From: Neocallimastix lanati (nom. inval.)
Lineage: Eukaryota > Neocallimastigomycota > Neocallimastigomycetes > Neocallimastigales > Neocallimastigaceae
Assembly (NCBI GenBank): GCA_016946835.1
Contig: JACVTC010000030.1
Span: 82,501 to 107,500, forward strand
Length of the DNA: 25,000 nt
Direction of reading: 5' to 3'
The position numbers were made by a program, and so were the translations under genes. The number at the start of each line of letters is the position of its first letter. The stretch's first letter is position 1. A model generated the notes under the pieces. That model was not told the DNA's origin. It did no database searches and was given only the letters and a program-made list of their open reading frames with translations. Positions 21,954 through 25,000 of this stretch are shown one piece after another.

Positions 21954-24900
21954 TTAATAATTATTAAAAATGAAATAAATAATACTAATGAAAAGAATAA
22001 GACCTAAATTCATTGAATATTTTGCGAATGCGGAACTTGGATTACACTTCTTTTTATTGGATTCATCCTCTATACATTCAACGTAACCCAATTGCTCCAC
22101 AGAACAGATTTGGGCAACCTTTTCTTCATCAAGGGCTACAAAATTATTAATACACAATAAATCAAATTTGGTAGATTTCTTTTCGTAATTATATGTACAA
22201 TTGGTAAAAATACCAGGAATAACTGTTAAATAATTATTAATTGTATTGTTAATGATGGCTGTGGAATTATTTTTTTCAGAAATATTGGAAATTGCCTCAT
22301 GTATTTCAGGAGGATAGTTTGAATTAATGGCTGTTGGGAAATTAACAACCACTCTTTCATTGTAGTTACAATATTTGGCAGAAATATAGTTGTAGATGGA
22401 TCCGGATTCACATCTGTAATAAATTCCATCAATAAAGTAGTATTCACCAATATTGCAGTTTTGTTTTACGCAAACTGTTTTTTCAATACCTTCAGAATCG
22501 TATAGACAGTAAAACATTTCTCCATTATTGGTGAAATAATATCCATTATTAGAAATTTTTACACATCCCTTGTTTTCATCGCAATCATACATTTCATCAT
22601 CCACTGTATAGTAGTATCCACTGATAGCCTTTCCTTCTAAGGTTACTCTATTCATACTTGTACTGAATTTGTAAATATATGATTCATTAGGATAAATGCT
22701 TGCCATGGCATATCCAGAAATGGACGGAGTCGACCAAAATCCATCTTCATATTTATACATCGATCTACTGAGATAATCGTAATAATAGATTCCTTCTTTT
22801 GGTTGATACTCTTTACATGATGAAAGAACACATCCATAAATTTTGATAATATTAACACCGCTGTTATAATCTTTGAAGGAAGCTGTACTATTCGTTGCTA
22901 AACTGACAACATAATAACCTGTAGTTTCTACTGTTTGGGCAGAATTAGAATTCATTTCATATAAGTACTGAGAGGAGCCAAAGATATAAGAGATAATATT
23001 ATTACTTTTATAGCAGTCCCCACTTTCCCTTGACTTAATATCGGTAGATGCTAATACTAATTCTCCCTTATAAGTAATACAAAATTCTCTGCCATTCAAA
23101 TCCGTATTTGGAGTACATTTATTATTATTATAGATACATTTAATATCTTCTTCGTATGGGAAGAAGTAAGATTCACTATTTGGGTTGAATGCAATGATTC
23201 TTTTATTGACATCGGCATAGTACGTAAGGGTAGTTGGGTTATCCACCATATAACAATTATTATCATTACATTTAAAAAGTTTGACGTTAGGATTATTATA
23301 ATCCTCAATATTAATACCATTTGCTAAAGTATTTGTGATGACATTAATGAAGTAGTAACCTGAGCGGGTTTCTTGAACGATTCTACTATCTCCAACACGA
23401 TATATACTACCGTTGACGGCGTAGAAATATGAAGAATATTCATCAGAAACTTCAATACAATTTGAAGTTGTGGTCGTAGTAACATAAATAGAAGTTGTAC
23501 CATCAATAATTTCAGGATCAACTACAATCGTATCGGTGGCAAAATAGATGATCGAATGATCTGAATTAGTACAGTAATCGCCAGAAGCAATTGAATTATC
23601 GGAATTCGACGTTAATTTATCGTTTATAAAACACTTGTTATTTTGAAAAGTACAAATAGGAATAGCAGCTAATTCTGATGCACTTAATTGGACACAACCT
23701 GTGTCTGAACAAGAAATAATATTATAAACAATTTGAGTATCTCTTTTATTGTTACTGTGGTTAACTGCCATTGTGGTTGTCGTTGCTGAACGGAAAATAC
23801 CATTTTTAGCATAAAATGGTTTACATACACTGCCTGTACAATCAATAAGAATGTTACTAGTATTAGAAATATAAAATCCCTTGGCTGCATTCATTTTTTC
23901 ACAAGTTAACTTAATTTTCGAGGTACACTCGATTATTTTTCTATTGCTGTCAACACTTCCATCATACGCTATATTATAGAATCCAGTGGCTGGTTTTATG
24001 ATGGAACAGTTGCCTCCATTTTCACAGTAGATAAGTTCTTCCGGATTTTCAGAAATGAAATATCCATAACTCGCGTCAATGGATTCACATCTTCCTGAAC
24101 TACATTTAATCACACCATTTCTAGTTTTATTTTCACCTGAATTTAGGAAGTAACTTTCACCGTTGGATTTCCTATTTTCACAGTGAGAAGATGAAGTACA
24201 GTAAATGTAACCATTATTTAATAGAGTATCATCATCATCATTTCCTCCAGCAATATAATGACCACCTGCAGTACCTGAAGTTGTAGTGCAAATATTGCTT
24301 TTACAATAGATTAAGGTGTCGGTACTCACCTCTTTATTATTTGAGAGTTCAGGAGTTCGACCTCCATTTATATAGTAATTAGCGGGGTTGGCTATGGAAA
24401 TACATTCGTTTTCTGATTGACAATAAATTAAATAATTATTTCTCGAGCCACCTACGGATCTTCCGCTATCTATATAATATCCAGGAGATAATAATTCTAA
24501 TTTATTATTATTGCAAGCAAAACCAATTTTATTTTCAATATCTAAAAAGTAGGACTTTTTACTACAAGAATTAATTTTATTGCATATCATCTTATTTTTT
24601 TTACATTGATAAAGAGAATCTTTACTTGTAAGGTTAGTTGGATTCATCTTAATTTTATGAGTATCATTATCTATTAAAAGGGTACCATCTATTGAAACTC
24701 TTGTAATAGATTTATGAGTAATTCGGAAAAGCGTTTTAGTATTACTTTTAATTCCAGGAAATCCAGATCTTAATTCAACGTTTACAAAATAAAAGAGATT
24801 CTCATCACCATTTGTTTCATTTGTAGAAATCTCATCATATTCACCATTTTCATTTTTATTACCTATCATAATAAGATCATTTTTTTCAACATAACATTCT

Positions 24901-25000
24901 CCTGGTATGATTTGATGTGAGGCTTCATCTGGGATTTGACCAGGTTCTTCTAGCTGGCAACTATTATTTGAACAATAAAAGACTTTATCTAGTTCACTTG
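21954..25000 (-). CDS. Scaffoldin-like Cys-rich repeat surface protein (C-terminal 1014 aa)
   Basis: The frame is open to the window edge: 43 codons precede the first Met at 24869 with no stop, and they continue the same repeat (FYCSNNSCQ), so the true start lies outside and that Met is internal. The protein is a chain of 20-45-residue repeats of the form C-x(4-7)-C, a linker, then G-Y/F-Y/F-I plus a short turn; about 14 Cys pairs (CQSENEC, CSSGRC, CTGSVC, CNDNNC, CDENKGC) and as many GYY-type motifs (GYYIDSG, NYYINGG, GYFISE, GYYFTNNG) are visible. Near the end comes a non-repeat domain with more Cys and several N-glycosylation sequons (about residues 880-985 of the visible part). A hydrophobic tail (LGLILFISIIYFIF) ends at the stop and fits a GPI signal or membrane anchor. 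This architecture matches the large ScaA-type scaffoldins of anaerobic-fungal cellulosomes, which bind dockerin-bearing enzymes. The assignment is by pattern only; another Cys-rich wall or adhesin protein is possible. No introns in the visible 3 kb. Confidence 0.65.
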   Translation of the reverse strand, partial: SELDKVFYCSNNSCQLEEPGQIPDEASHQIIPGECYVEKNDLIMIGNKNENGEYDEISTNETNGDENLFYFVNVELRSGFPGIKSNTKTLFRITHKSITRVSIDGTLLIDNDTHKIKMNPTNLTSKDSLYQCKKNKMICNKINSCSKKSYFLDIENKIGFACNNNKLELLSPGYYIDSGRSVGGSRNNYLIYCQSENECISIANPANYYINGGRTPELSNNKEVSTDTLIYCKSNICTTTSGTAGGHYIAGGNDDDDTLLNNGYIYCTSSSHCENRKSNGESYFLNSGENKTRNGVIKCSSGRCESIDASYGYFISENPEELIYCENGGNCSIIKPATGFYNIAYDGSVDSNRKIIECTSKIKLTCEKMNAAKGFYISNTSNILIDCTGSVCKPFYAKNGIFRSATTTTMAVNHSNNKRDTQIVYNIISCSDTGCVQLSASELAAIPICTFQNNKCFINDKLTSNSDNSIASGDYCTNSDHSIIYFATDTIVVDPEIIDGTTSIYVTTTTTSNCIEVSDEYSSYFYAVNGSIYRVGDSRIVQETRSGYYFINVITNTLANGINIEDYNNPNVKLFKCNDNNCYMVDNPTTLTYYADVNKRIIAFNPNSESYFFPYEEDIKCIYNNNKCTPNTDLNGREFCITYKGELVLASTDIKSRESGDCYKSNNIISYIFGSSQYLYEMNSNSAQTVETTGYYVVSLATNSTASFKDYNSGVNIIKIYGCVLSSCKEYQPKEGIYYYDYLSRSMYKYEDGFWSTPSISGYAMASIYPNESYIYKFSTSMNRVTLEGKAISGYYYTVDDEMYDCDENKGCVKISNNGYYFTNNGEMFYCLYDSEGIEKTVCVKQNCNIGEYYFIDGIYYRCESGSIYNYISAKYCNYNERVVVNFPTAINSNYPPEIHEAISNISEKNNSTAIINNTINNYLTVIPGIFTNCTYNYEKKSTKFDLLCINNFVALDEEKVAQICSVEQLGYVECIEDESNKKKCNPSSAFAKYSMNLGLILFISIIYFIFNNY

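Noticed and set aside
22226-23890. Several 65-74-codon minus-strand frames
   Set aside because: Out-of-frame shadows of the scaffoldin-like gene, on the same strand.
24740-24869. ATG at 24869 as the true start of the scaffoldin-like gene
   Set aside because: The frame is open upstream to the window edge and continues the same Cys repeat, so this Met is internal.

Overview
The window looks like nuclear DNA of an extremely AT-rich microbial eukaryote, most likely an anaerobic gut fungus (Neocallimastigomycota). The grounds are: a spliced Rab GTPase gene with five short AT-rich introns, a eukaryotic tRNA-Trp, long homopolymer and (AATAAAT)n tracts between genes, a large ankyrin-repeat protein, and a Cys-rich, GYY-repeat surface protein resembling the scaffoldins of gut-fungal cellulosomes. 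Composition alone would also allow a slime mould. The assignment rests mainly on the scaffoldin-like and ankyrin genes and is inference.

Layout. 1-6.3 kb has no convincing gene but is a pile-up of old mobile DNA: a compact fold-back element (1316-1819), and a family of diverged repeats in three copies (A about 2034-3312, B inverted about 4930-5479, C about 5640-6320). Copy A is split by a tRNA-headed short retroposon with a perfect 15-bp target-site duplication (2667-2681 / 3257-3271). A MITE-like element with subrepeated terminal inverted repeats lies at 4477-4744. A tRNA-Trp(CCA) gene sits at 6388-6459, followed by a decayed, 5'-truncated non-LTR retrotransposon on the minus strand with its poly(A) end facing the tRNA (6730-8216).

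8.2-19.4 kb: a complete six-exon Rab8/Sec4/Ypt2-type GTPase gene (minus, 9052-10300), then about 4.2 kb of gene-free AT-rich DNA holding a T-rich minisatellite, a 0.75-kb A-rich array (14541-15293), more gene-free DNA, and an intronless 908-codon ankyrin-repeat gene (minus, 16721-19447) whose ATG directly follows a 34-nt poly(A) leader.

19.4-25 kb: another (AATAAAT)n array, gene-free DNA with a perfect hairpin and an odd GC-richer block (20901-21060), and the C-terminal 1014 residues of a scaffoldin-like secreted protein (minus, stop at 21954), whose 5' end lies beyond the window.

The three protein genes are all on the minus strand but widely spaced and need not work together. The Rab is expected to act in exocytosis and the scaffoldin-like protein would be a secretory cargo, but that link is general biology, not evidence of co-regulation.
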